Assembly (NCBI GenBank): GCA_025267735.1
Contig: CM046303.1
Span: 49,741,403-49,805,402 of the forward strand
Reading direction: 5' to 3'
DNA length: 64,000 bases
Origin: Mactra quadrangularis
Lineage: Eukaryota > Mollusca > Bivalvia > Venerida > Mactridae
Shown: positions 46,592 to 58,597 of the stretch, piece after piece
How the letters are laid out: every line of letters begins with the position of its first letter
Numbering within the stretch: the first letter of the stretch is position 1
Notes under the pieces: generated by a model
The model's database searches: none
The model's input: only the letters and a program-made list of their open reading frames with translations
What the model was told of the DNA's origin: nothing
Translations under genes and position numbers: made by a program

Positions 46592-49500
46592 ATGGCGAGC
46601 GTAAGAAGAGACGATTTTTTGAATGACAAACCACGCGTGACTTTCGCAAAACATGATATTCTGTATTCTAAAGCAAGATACGTTCTGAATCAGAGACACA
46701 TAAAACGACCATGGTTCAACTTGAATCCATTTTTGGAGAAAACAGTGGATCTAGCAGATTTAGACCAGTTCTTACCTGGAGAGAGCAAATATATTCAACC
46801 ATTGGAATCTCTTGTACTGTGTGAAACATTTCACAACGATCAACCTGTAGATACGAAGGAGCTCTCAATAGGTAGGTTTAACCGCTCCTTTTGGAATGGT
46901 AATTTTTGTTTGAGCTTAACGCCGTATCACAGCAGTCAGTCAACCTACATACTGTTCCTGGAAATTGTTCTCATGATCTTAGTCGTAAACAGTGACTGAC
47001 AACTGCCCTATATGACTAAAACGCAGTGGTAGGAGGGAGAATGACCGTAGAAATTATATCATGACAAGCTCTAAGAAAGTATGGTACGGTGGTGAGTGCT
47101 GGTAGATTAAACATTGTTTTAGCAAATTTTGTCAAGGCGTGCTAGTCGACGTGGATAACTAAATAAAATGTTATTTGTACGTTCGGCGTAAAATCCAAAT
47201 TGGAAATATTATTTGCAATAAAATAGTGTGATGCTTTTGTTTGCTTTCTAGAGACTGTACAGATGAATTGATTCATTCAAAAGCACTGACAATGTCATCA
47301 GAGTTGTAACCTGCGTCACGTGACCTACACCACCAACTAAATGTAATAATAATGTTGTAACCAAATATGTTTTGCTGACTTCTCTTTCCACACAAATAAT
47401 GAAATGACAAAAATAGCAAATAAAATAACAACTACTTTTCTTTCTCCGAAAAATCTAATTGTTCTTGTGAGTTTTCATCGTTCGGACCAAAGCATTCACA
47501 CTAAAAAGATATCGATCAGTAAACTAGATTATGAATAATCTGTGCAGAGGATTCAGACTATTAAACAATTTTATGTACAATTCACAGGTTATTCTGAACA
47601 TAGTAGGACAAAGAAATATAACAGTTACTTTATTCACCATTGGATTATTTTTATTTTTGTCTGCTATTAGAATTTGATTAAAACAATAGCTGTTTACGTT
47701 CTGAAGATCACGTGACTATTATACCCTGATCAAATGTGTTATGTATGACTAGAATACCATGAGAATAATAATTGTAAAAATTGTTCCACAAACGACGATG
47801 CATATACATGCGTTAAAATAACATTGCATGTTTTATGCTCTGGATAGAATTGTCTTTTATCAACCCCATCACATTTAATCAATCTTTTTATTTTCATATA
47901 TAAAAGATGCATTTTTCGAATATCTGAATTCGGATAAATGGTCCAAAGGTTGTTCTATCCGAGTTCTTGAGGGTCAGTTATTGGACCAAATACTACTCGG
48001 ACTATACCGGATGGAACGGGATGATGTGGCTGTTAGACATACCACTCAGGCGTTTGCAAGAAATAACAGAAAAAGAACAGGTTGCTACAAACAAGCAACA
48101 ACTGAGGTATCTATAAATGTACTCTCTCAAAAATTATCATATATCATTAAAGTAAAATGTAATTGAATTTACAGGTCGAATTTTAAAAGGGATTGCCTTC
48201 ACCTTTTTGGATATTTCTTTTTAATTTGGATGCGTAAATTCTAAACTATTGCGTGAAATTCATGAAAGAAAACCAGAGCAAAACATATTTTCAAATCTAT
48301 TCATAAATAAACCAAGCTTATAATATCAAAATATCACATACAAGTGCGAAAATGCACGTGCTTGAAAATAAGAAAACAAAATTTAGTTCGTTAATTTACG
48401 CACCAGGCAGAATTTGAAGAATCCATATTCTGAAGCGCATAAATTTACGCACTTGCCAAGAGGAGGAAATTATAAAAACTGAGGTGTGTAAATTTACATT
48501 TCACATGCTTCTTGATATGTAAATTTACGCACCTCAGAATTTATATTTATAATTTGATGGACTACCCTTATTCCACTTCATATCTCTTTACAGAGTCTAG
48601 GAAGTATATCCGAAACGCTGCTTCTAGATTTCGCCTATTTTGGGAGATTGGCTAAAGATAAGCCGAACGAAAAGACATTAAAATTGTTTGAGTATTTGCA
48701 TCAAGTACCTGAACAGACAGAACTCCCTGCTGAGATACAACCGTCTTTACGTCTAGGCACTCCATCACTACCAAAGATTAGAGGTGCTAGCAGAAAGCGA
48801 GGTAACATGAATATACTCCATTTTATTAAATCGAAACAAATATTTTTTTGGCAATTTATTGCGTACGATTGCAAATGTTTGGAAACCCGTTAAAGGTACT
48901 TATTCACAGATTTCAACTTAAATATAACGTTTTCTAAAACTATCAAATATGTATCGAAAAAAATTTAGAAGCAGGAACGTAATGTTCTGATAATGACAAT
49001 TTCAGTGCAAATTGACAAACAACTACAAATGATGGTGTTTATGTAATAAAAATCTACCCCGTATGTAACGGTATGGTCAATATTAGTGCATTTTAGTGAC
49101 TTTTATTGCATATGTTTTGCAACCTACAGATCAGTTTGTCTTAAAATATTAACAATTAATGTGTTGACACAATAATTATAGACACTGAATGATATTTTGA
49201 AATTACAGAAAAAATAACCAAATCTGTGAACTAATACCTTTAACATCGATTGTCACTGAACGGTTTAATTGTTGATTTAATGATGATGATTGCCGTTTAT
49301 GAATAGTTATTCATTTACACACTTTTGTTGGCGGTTTTCTGGTAGTATTATCAATTATTCTTGCAATTTTATAGGATTTGATTTTTTCTTCTTGGCACAT
49401 TCATTACTAAACAAAGAAGGGATCGCTTTATTTAAAGTTCAGAGATGCAGAATCACGTGTATCATATGTAATATACATGTACTAATTGCGGTTTAACGGT

Positions 49501-52500
49501 ACCCGTTTGTGTACCGGGCCCTCGTGTGAGTTCCGCTAACAACACATCCCTATACTATTGTATTATGTACTTGTTTGATAAATTAATATTGTTTAAATTA
49601 ACAAAACCTTGACGATTGAGAAAGTAGCGACTGATGTCGAGCGAAATCATTAGACGATCAGCTCCTTGCTTTTTTCGAATACCATCTAGAATCCATTCTG
49701 TTGTTTCGACATATTTTCGTTTTACTAGCAAGTTAATCTGATTATACATTTATTCTAAATTATACTTTTCATTGCAGCTAGAAGTTTAGCCATCAGCAGC
49801 AATGGTCATGTCAATAAATCAATATTGGGCGCTCATAGTTCCGCATTGTCAAAACACGTACAAGCAATAACCACAGTAAAAGTTTTTCATAGAAATCTTA
49901 CAGAAAAACGCCAATCAAATGCTAGCCTTACAGGACGGCCAAGTTTTTCATCACCACCTGAGAAAAGTAGTTCAATTTCATTATCTCCACGAGGGTCACC
50001 AGATTGTAAACGTAATTCTGTTTCAATAACCCCAGGTACGAAAAACAACAAGAAAGTATCCCCTGTTCCTGAAAAAGAAACCAGGCGTCATTCAGTTGCA
50101 TCTCCTTTTGTGTACAATACCAATCTTTTAAAGAGGACAAAACTACCACTTGATAGTAAAGAATTATCGGAGGTAGACGAAGACCATGTTTATCAAAAGT
50201 CAAATAAGAAAAACAATTTTATTGGTCGAATATATGAGCTAGAACTAGACGAGGACGAGTCATCTGATGATAGTGAGGGCAGAGTGGATGAAAGTGAACA
50301 ACAAAATGACATAAAGGAGGAGTTCTTTGGTGAAGAATTTTATTTATCCGATAATGTAGATCGAAATTTCAAGCAAGTTAGTGCTAGAACCAAACTTAGA
50401 CGAAATAAATCCAATTTGCAACAAAAACGGAAAGAATTGCAAGCAGCGCTTAAGGAACACAAACTCGCTAAAGAAACAAAGAAGAGTATTTTACCGCCGC
50501 TTCCTCCGCTAGACATGTCTGAAATAGATTCCAAAACAATCAAACATGAAACCATTAGTATGCCAGACGAGCTGCCAACATTTGAAGAATTCATTCAATT
50601 ACTTAAAGAAGATGAATACTATGATCCAAGATACAGGAATAGAATTCGTTTAAAAAGTAGAAAGATTGCCATAAGATATTACATGTACATGGCCAAGCAT
50701 CAAAATCGGTCAAGTATTAGTAACAGTAGTAGGAAAATTCCATCAGAACTTAAAAACCTTGGGGTATTTCGTGCGGCTACACGTAGAGAAAGCATATGTA
50801 TAACACCCAGACGACCTTCAGTTGAAACTAAAAAATCGACTAACAGTTCACAAATTCGCTTACCGGCTTTACAAGAATCTAATGTCAGAATGGCTCCTGA
50901 TCATGACATGGTTCGATTTACTGATACTAACGTTGAATTAGAACGTCAATCTGAAGAAGTAAAAGGTGTGACGGACTCTGAATCTTGTAAAGAGCATTAT
51001 TTTAAACATCACCGTAATAGTCAACCAAAGGAAGATGTCACACTCTCTACGATATCTACGAAGAGATCAATAAAAGATATACAACACTTAGCGTCTGCTT
51101 TGAGCTCAACTAAAAGTCCTGCCGTAATGTTCCCGAAGAATTCACTTTGTGCTGATGAACCAGAAGAACATGATAGCGACCCCGAGGAAGAAGAAGAGAG
51201 TGACGGCGATACATCAGATGGTTTTGATACAAAAAAGTTAAATGTTAGATACAGTATTGAAAGATTAAGAAGGAAAAGAAGATCACGTGTGCGAAAGAAA
51301 CCAGTGTTCATTGAAATTCTTGCGAAGTACTACAATGTGCAAAACGCCCTAAAAGTGTTTAGAAAAGACTCTCCGGATAAAGATAACAAAAGTCCACTAG
51401 GAGCCGCAATTTTAGGAAAATTCAAGAGGAAAGGTATGGATGATTTTAAAATGTATAATCTAACACTGATGGAGTATGTCGCCAGGGCTCGAATTTAAGC
51501 TTGTATACTCGCAAAATGCTAGTGGATTTCGGAAATTGCGAGTAACTGTTATCCTAACTCGCAAATTTTCGCGAGTTAAAATTGCCGCTTAAGTATTACT
51601 GTCTAAACTAATGAGGCTTGTATCGCTACATGTTACAAAAATCGTCGGAAGTAAATGTGTCGCCTTCGTCAAAAGCTAAATTCTGACGTGAATTTCACTG
51701 TTACGTCTGCAAACCATGGCACCTTCGTGGCAACTATACCCAATTGTGGTAGATCTATTAATAGATCGTACATTAAAACCAAATAATTATGTCGCACGTT
51801 TTCGATTACTAAGTGAGTTCGCAGATTTAAAATCCTGTTCAGTTCGAAGAGTCAAATATTTGGAGAAAAACATGCCAGTGTTTTTTTTACATTTTTATTT
51901 TAACTCGCAAAAAGTTGTAAGTCTATTTTTTTTGGGTTAAATTCGAGCCCGGTATGTCCCAAACTGTATTAAACTATAATATATACACATCCTCATGACC
52001 ACAGTGTAAAGAAAGTTCGTAAAAATTGTCTCTGTGAATAAATGGTCGGTTGTCCATGACCTCTTGCTTAAAACTAGGAGCTATGAGCTATTAGTGATGC
52101 AAGTTTGTTGGCAAGTTCGAACCATCCCCTCCACCTCGAGAAAACAGTTGTTCTCAGATCACATTTGGAATAGCTATATTTATACTGATGTTATTTATCC
52201 TTAAAATACAAGAATGATCACTAATATCGTACTTTTCTTTTCCAGCTTTAGAAAAAAAGCCACCAACACCACCAACACTCGGTAAATTGAAACATTTCAA
52301 ATTTCTGGACAACAAGGCGAGAAAGAACTTGAGCCTTGAGTATTTATCTCGTGCGGATTTCTCGAAGCCTGATTTAGTGACATTCCATGCTAATTTAAAT
52401 GAGGCAATAGATAAGTTCGTTGTACGAAGAGAAATCGTTGTCTCAGATATACAAACATTCTATAGTGCTACTACTTCTGTTACTTTTACTAGAACATCGT

Positions 52501-52535
52501 GTTTTCAACAACAACATACTGAATGTCAGCAGTAA
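46592..52535 (+). CDS. unrecognised 877-aa protein, 5 exons
   Basis: Exons: 46592-46871, 47907-48106, 48594-48801, 49778-51433, 52246-52535. Introns are GT..AG (GTAGGT, GTATCT, GTAACA and GTATGG donors) and all phases agree, giving 877 codons then TAA. I do not recognise the family. Residues 1-229 look globular, with a hydrophobic helix-like stretch LEGQLLDQILLGLYRM (about 114-129). Exon 4 (230-781) is mostly low complexity: serine-rich early, with acidic runs (ELDEDESSDDSEG; EEEEESDGDTSD), a PPLPPL patch, a conserved-looking LPTFEEFIQLLKEDEYYDP and a basic RRKRRSRVRKKP before a likely helix. Exon 5 ends in a Gln-rich tail. No signal peptide or membrane segment is evident; the composition suits a soluble, partly disordered protein. 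The start is ATG in AATAATGG. The exon 4 donor at 51433 was chosen because it restores frame into exon 5; reading on would end inside a transposon at 51498. Confidence 0.85.
48479..48537. repeat. 59-bp hairpin in intron 2 of the 877-aa gene
   Basis: CTGAGGTGTGTAAATTTACA is inverted as TGTAAATTTACGCACCTCAG. Nearby lie further AATTTACGCAC copies (48393 and 48451). This is probably a decayed foldback element. It ends 56 bp before exon 3. Confidence 0.75.
51483..51952 (+). mobile_element. CAGGGCTCG-family MITE, copy B (470 bp), 49 bp downstream of exon 4 of the 877-aa gene
   Basis: It starts CAGGGCTCGAATTTAAGC and ends TTAAATTCGAGCCCGG. Subterminal ACTCGC/GCGAGT motifs match copies A and C. The flanks TATGTCGC (51475-51482) and TATGTCCC (51953-51960) fit an 8-bp target duplication with one change. 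Its first bases supply an in-frame TAA (51496-51498) to the open frame that continues past the exon 4 donor, so intron retention would end the protein with MITE-encoded residues. Confidence 0.9.
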
Positions 52536-52620
52536 CGTAGAGTGTAGTAGTATAGTATAATATACATCTTATATACTAGGTTATTCATTGATAGACAAAT
52601 TTGAGAATCATTATTCGGAG

Positions 52621-52626
52621 AATAAA
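52621..52626 (+). terminator. polyadenylation signal AATAAA for the 877-aa gene
   Basis: A canonical hexamer 86 bp after the TAA stop, the first one downstream. Confidence 0.65.
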
Positions 52627-52886
52627 ATTATTTAGAATTATCAAGAAAGTCTTAAATCACTATATCCCTTAGCTCTTATAGTATCAGCACTGTAGTTAAG
52701 GTGACTAACGCTGACATTACCCAGCGTCTCCTGATATTAACATGATAGTTAAGCTAAAATGTATTGTAAAACGCATTGGCTTAAGAATGAATCTGGGTAG
52801 ATCGGCATTCAAATGTTTGTACCGACCAAAATAAAAAAAAACTGTTACAGTGAAATTCTTATTCAAAATTGCAGCTTCGTTGCATG

Positions 52887-53192
52887 CATAGGCGGATCTA
52901 GCGGGGGGGGGGGGGGGGGGTCGGGGGGTCCGGACCACCCTAGAATTTCCAAAATGTACATGTCCATTAGTGTTTTTCTTTACTGTATAATTAATTTTTA
53001 AGTAGGATGAAACAGTTTTTCTCGGTGCTTAACATAGATTTAATGGCTGTGTTAAAAGTTTTTATTATTAATAATTATGTTGCACTATTCTGCAAAATGT
53101 GTATAGTGTGGTTGTGGTTCAAAAATTTGGACCCCCCCCCCTAGAAAAAGTTCGGACCCCCTCCCTCTAGAAAAAATCCTGAATCCGCCCCT
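52887..53192. mobile_element. diverged GGCGGATC-ended element (about 306 bp)
   Basis: It begins CATAGGCGGATCTAG and ends TCCTGAATCCGCCCCTG. A long G run (52903-52920), GGACCACCC and CCCCCTAGAAAAAGTTCGGA-type repeats lie inside. It resembles the 21025 element at its ends and in its CCCCTCTA(A/G) motifs. No target duplication was found. Confidence 0.65.
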
Positions 53193-53352
53193 GAAATTTA
53201 TACTTCTCTAGCCTCTGGATCCTTCCATAAATGTTTACCTGGAACCCTCTTACAACGCTTTGTGTAGGCCTATTAATTCCTACATCTCACAGCCTTGCAA
53301 AAACAATCCGTATGAAATACATTGCAATACGGTTTTACTCGCTGATAGGGAT
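53193..53352. other. short non-genic spacer
   Basis: No feature is recognised between the two elements. Confidence 0.4.
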
Positions 53353-53356
53353 TTAA

Positions 53357-56300
53357 CAGCCGTTTCGCGTTAAGTTAAGCAATTATTGAGAAAATATGTC
53401 ACATGAAATTTATGTTGCAGCACTCAAAAAGTTTGTTTAAAAATGTAAACTTCAACCTTTCACGGACTTAAAATCAGAAGTTTTTTTAATAACAAGTTCG
53501 TTAATAAGTAAATATTTGTGATGAGTTTTACCTGGTAATTCTTATCCGTGAATTACGTTACTGTAGTGAATCAATTATTAACAATGTCTAAAATTAAAAT
53601 ACAAACCATGTGTGACACCGATGATGAGTTTTTTTCAATTCATTGATCATTTCTACCTATCAAACAACCAACACATAACAAGAACAAATATGTATATCAA
53701 ACATAATAAGGACGAAACAAATAGATTATAGACTATTTTATTGGCTATTTTCTTTTAGAAAAAGTCCTTTCCCTGTCAAAAAGTATAGATAATGATAAGC
53801 ATGACATACTTTAACATTGAAATATCGATACAAAATGTCATACCCTTTCCTAAAAGTATTCAAACTACGGTGTCAAAATATTGAAAGGATAGTGTAGTAC
53901 AATAGTGTGTATTTATATGTACTAATGGTAACGTAATTCACATAAATTTTATTTTATATGGCGTGAATCTATAAAAGTAAATACTGTTAACTAGAGATAT
54001 AAAATGGAAAAATCTCATTAGTGTATAGTTCATTTGTGCTAATTTTTAGATTTTAAGCAGTAGATTGGATGACTTCGGACTTTTATATAATTGAAACCTT
54101 TGTACGACATACGCAGTTTTATAAAATTTCAAAATGCCTTTTAAAATACATTGCAAAATGATTAATACGCAAGCTGTAATAACAAATAAATGTCTACAAC
54201 ACTGAATACGTAGTAAATACTTGATAAAGCTGTAAAAGGACATATCATGGAGAACCATAATGTCGCTAATTTAAGAAAAGAACGGTAACGTAATTCACAA
54301 TATATTTGTACAAAACTTCTTTCATGTTTGAAAATGTTCTATATTGCTGACACTCTAACTTAATTTAACACTAGAGAAATCCTTGTTCTGCCAATGATGA
54401 AAACTAACTTATTGGTCATTATGTATAATTTATTATTAGTTAACGAGTTTGCAAACACAATTTTACCAAACTGTTAACAATGATTTAAATGGAGGGGCAT
54501 ATTTTCTGTTATATGAAATATTTTCATATTTTACATACGAGGCATAATTGGAAGCCTGCAGTTTATACATGATTTATTTCTGTTTCATGGGACTAAACGT
54601 AAAAGAACATCACTCAATACTCCTTGTCAAGATTGATTTGAAGCTTTAAAAATATATTTGATGCATGAAAAATAAGTTTACATGTAACATGTTTCAACAC
54701 TTCTAGTATATTGAACTTGAAGCATTCCGACGTCAGCGTTGAGTAACGATGATGTAACTTCTTATTGTAAAGACAAGTGCATGGTTTTCTCACTCCACAT
54801 AATCACCAATTTAGATATAACATATTTTATTGCCTACATGTAATTATTATTGTAATTATTACCAACGTTCTTATACATAGAATATACAAAACAGTATCTT
54901 AGCCCACAGTATGTCTGCCCACAAGTTTGCACCGCTGGTTGTCTCTTGCGTCAAGTGTTGATAAATTTGAACTGTAGCACGGACAATTTTACATCTAGAT
55001 TCTCTATCTTCTTGTCTGCCTTCTTCACAGAACATGTAGTTTTCCAGCTACCCGTTCTCTCTGTGAACATCATGTTTACTACCATGTCAGAATATCTCCT
55101 TCTCTACATAAAAGGAATTGGGCACTGCTACCATTTTAATTAAATCGCATAATCCATCTGCCTTATAATCAATTATCGCTACATTTAGATTAGTGTTACA
55201 ACGATCTGCAACTTTGCCTTTTATCGTCATGCGCCTCCTTTGGTTTTTGTTTTTACATATTGTATGGGTCCATAATCGTATACATTTTTGTCTCATTCTA
55301 AATATATTTGGACCTATATTGGTTGTTAGTTTTTAAAATGTTTTAAAGTTTTAATTCAATTAATTTTCTCTTTTCAAGTAGCTTTAGCCATATTTTGGCT
55401 TTCTTATATCTCTCTATGCCCTTTGCATCTAAACATTGCTTTTACCCACTGGCCAAACAAAATTAGAGGGATTGTGAATTACGTTACCGCTCTGTGAATT
55501 ACGTTACCATTTAAAATGTGTGTCTAGCATGGACATATGAATAATACAAAATAATTGTTACTGTGTAACTAAAATAATGCCCCAGAAAAAACAACTGATA
55601 CAAAACTGATTTATCTATTATGAACTTGTATGATGAAACTATTTAAGAAACATACATGACTCACATTCATCATAAAATATTCGTAAAAGTCTCTTACTTA
55701 TGCAATTTCATTCTTCAAAAACTTTCAAAATATTGACACCTCAACGTTCTTAGGTGTTGCTGTACATTTAACCTGTTATAATTGACCCTGGGTCCTAATT
55801 TCGGCGACTAACTGATATTTGCGGTAACGTAATTCACAATAACGTAATTCACGAATCGATTGTTTATTGGGCTGTTTATTTAATTGCATCAAGGCAATGT
55901 TAATTCATTTGGTTATTACTTAAGTTTATAAGAGGGTAGTTTAGATGGAATTTAGTAAGTGGATATAGGTAATGTTAGTGTGTATGAAAACAGCTAGTAA
56001 CGTAATTCACTAAACCTAGGTTTTATTGAGTCAATACCGTTCTGAGGAGATGCATGTCCAACTTTTAGACCCATACATAATCCCAAGTCGATATCCGATT
56101 TTCAATAGAAAAGTATAGGGGAAAATTCTTTGAACGGTCATAACTCTTTTATTTTTTAAGATATCAATTTTGTGCAAATGATGCAAAAAAGTTTAAACTG
56201 TCTTCTTTCATTTGATTGTTTTTAATTTTTTGTAAAATTGTAAAGTTTTGGTCCCATTTAAGGTTTTATTTGATTACTCACGTTACTATAAACAAAGAAG

Positions 56301-57885
56301 GGAAATAAATACCCATGCTGATATAAGTTGAAAAAAAAGTATTTCTGGTTCTTTGATCAAATTTGTGCAAATGACATGAAAAAGTCGTATGTTTCTAGTT
56401 TTCGGAGCACTTTTTAAATTTAAAATAACTTAATGATGTTTTGGTCCCATTTGCACTTTTTTCCAAAAGTTTTGCATTTTTAGAGTATTTTTTTCTTAAA
56501 TTTTTAGTGTGCGCTATCGGATTTATGGACCCCTGGTGTGATTGTATAACACTGCGCATAGCAAGGCACAGCGGGTACACTTTTATGACAGGATTACCTT
56601 CCTGTCTCTGTTTTATTGATAACTATTTGTATATATACATGTAGTTGTATCTGTCAAATGATTTTGTAATATTTTTTTCTGAAATAATTATAATGAAAGT
56701 GTTAAGATTCTAGGCAGGTTAGAAAATACATAAATGTAATTTATCTATTCATTATATAAGTATTGTTCGGGAAGATTTACTTGACTATACGTATTACTGA
56801 AAATAGTATAATAAACATAGTTATACAAATTAATGCATGGGCATTTTAGTCCAAGTAAAATAAAGCGACTTAACGATAACGATGATGTTTGAATATTGTT
56901 TTAAAATTATTCATTTAAATTTAGAGCTTTTATAACAATAAATATAAAGCATATCTAAATTAACGGATGGGAAATTAATAAATTCAAATGGTAGATGAGT
57001 AATAATTATCATTTCTAACAAAATTTGACAATCGAAAAGTTATTTCAATCATCATTTTTGTGCTATATCACTGTATTGTATACAAAATGTCATCTTAAAA
57101 GTTGTGAAACATTTATCTGTTAATTTACACTTGTTGCACAATGGACAATATAAAACATTTGTCTACAACGGATTTAATTAATCCCCTGATATGACTTGAA
57201 ATCGTGACCTATATGATCCTTATCTTATCTCATCGATCACAACATGGGGTCACGACTTATAGATTATATCATCGCAAAACAGACGTATCTACGATCAGAA
57301 CTATATGGCTGTATCATAAAGCAAAAATCTTGATGGGTCTAAAAGTTGGGTATGTGTGGATTATACAATTAATTAACAACCAATCTCATTTGTCAATTGT
57401 GTGCTACATACATTGAGTAGTTCCCAGAAGATAAATACATATATATAATGCAATGAACATCATGCCAGCAAGCCTGTGGAAAATGGTAACGTAATTCACG
57501 TGAATTTGTGGGACAGCAAAGTCAATGCGTAAATATTTTTATGATGTAAGTTGTGGAAGTTCAAACTATTGCAGTTGTTTGGCCTATGTGTATGCTTTAT
57601 GATGAAAGTCAGAATTCTCATTCCTTGAGCAGAATAGGGCGACAATAAATCTGAATATCAATTGACCCAAACAGTGGGACAAGGTATTTTGATGAATATG
57701 CAACATTCCCGCTGAGTAAAATTATCATCTAGTAATGGTTATGTTTATAAATGTATATGTTTTCGGTAAAGACATATGTCTCCTAGGTAAAGGACAAATT
57801 TGGTAATAAACCATGCTATATTCTTAGTAAAAATACTATGTGACATGATATTTTTGTAATTGCTTAACTTAACGCGAAACGGCTG
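53357..57885. mobile_element. 4529-bp TTAA-flanked transposon, apparently non-autonomous
   Basis: The left end CAGCCGTTTCGCGTTAAG (continuing TTAAGCAATTA) is repeated exactly in inverse at the right end. The match is perfect for 29 bp and looser to about 50 bp (ATGTCACAT on both sides). TTAA flanks both ends (53353-53356 and 57886-57889), the target used by piggyBac and Kolobok transposases. No intact transposase is present. On the minus strand near 54940-55300 there are remnants of a reading frame broken by a frameshift and stops, not identifiable to me. Nine copies of GTAACGTAATTCAC-type motifs are spread through the element. Confidence 0.88.
53549..57499. repeat. nine dispersed copies of the 15-bp motif GGTAACGTAATTCAC
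   Basis: On the + strand at 53927, 54284, 55823, 55839 (ATAACGTAATTCAC), 55996 (AGTAACGTAATTCAC) and 57485, and inverted at 53549, 55474 and 55494. All lie inside the TTAA element and none was noticed elsewhere in the window. Two are close pairs (20 bp and 16 bp apart). Between copies the sequence is unrelated, so this is not a simple tandem repeat. Confidence 0.88.
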
Positions 57886-57964
57886 TTAAACGTTCTTTCA
57901 GACACGGCAGCAGGTTTTCTTACTCAAGTTTTCACTAGTAGCATTTCTGGTCATACAACTGTTC

Positions 57965-58475
57965 TCAGTATTTTTACACTGCATGGGCTATTTTATGATG
58001 TCTCCGTCTTAGTGTTGCTGTTATATAACCTCATAATTTTTTATATGACAGTGTTTGTACACAGCATGAGATAGTTAATGATGTCTCCCCTAGTGTTGTA
58101 GTGATAACGCCTATATTTAATAGTTTCTGTACACTGTATGAGCTAACAAATGATGTATCCCTCAGGTGTTGCTGGGATATAACTTATATAAGACAGTGTT
58201 TGTACATTGCATGGGCTAGTTAATGATGTCTCCCTCAAGTGTTGCAGCAGGGAATTAGATATCCATGGAATTAGATCTCTGGTTGCTGGTGATATTTCCT
58301 CATCATAGACATTCATGTGTCTATGTCCCTCATATCTGACAGTGTTTGTTTACTGTCTGTGCTAGTTCATTATGTCTCCCTCAAGTTTTGCAGTGATTTA
58401 ATCTCGATATATGACAGTGTTTGTACACTGAATGGGTTAGAAAATGGTGTCTCCCTCAAGTGTTGCTGCGTTTAA
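57965..58475 (+). repeat. ~95-bp tandem repeat, about 6 copies, 5' of B9D1
   Basis: GACAGTGTTTGTACACTGCA, then GGGCTAGTTAATGATGTCTC, CCTCAAGTGTTGC and GATATAACCTC recur about every 80-110 bp from 57974, with several percent divergence. One unit is interrupted by an ATTAGAT duplication (58255-58278). The last copy ends about 120 bp before the B9D1 start codon. Confidence 0.85.
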
Positions 58476-58597
58476 ACCTTAAAACGTTTACATTATTTTG
58501 CTACCATGCATTCCAAGTACGATCGGCAACTCTGCTTGACAACCTAATTGTAAAATACAACGTGGTATTATCACGCACCGGTGCGATGTAAACAAAC

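Noticed and set aside
51434..51498. Extension of exon 4 as the true C-terminus of the 877-aa gene
   Set aside because: The extra residues come from an intron stub plus a MITE, while splicing at 51433 restores frame into a further exon with its own stop and polyadenylation signal.
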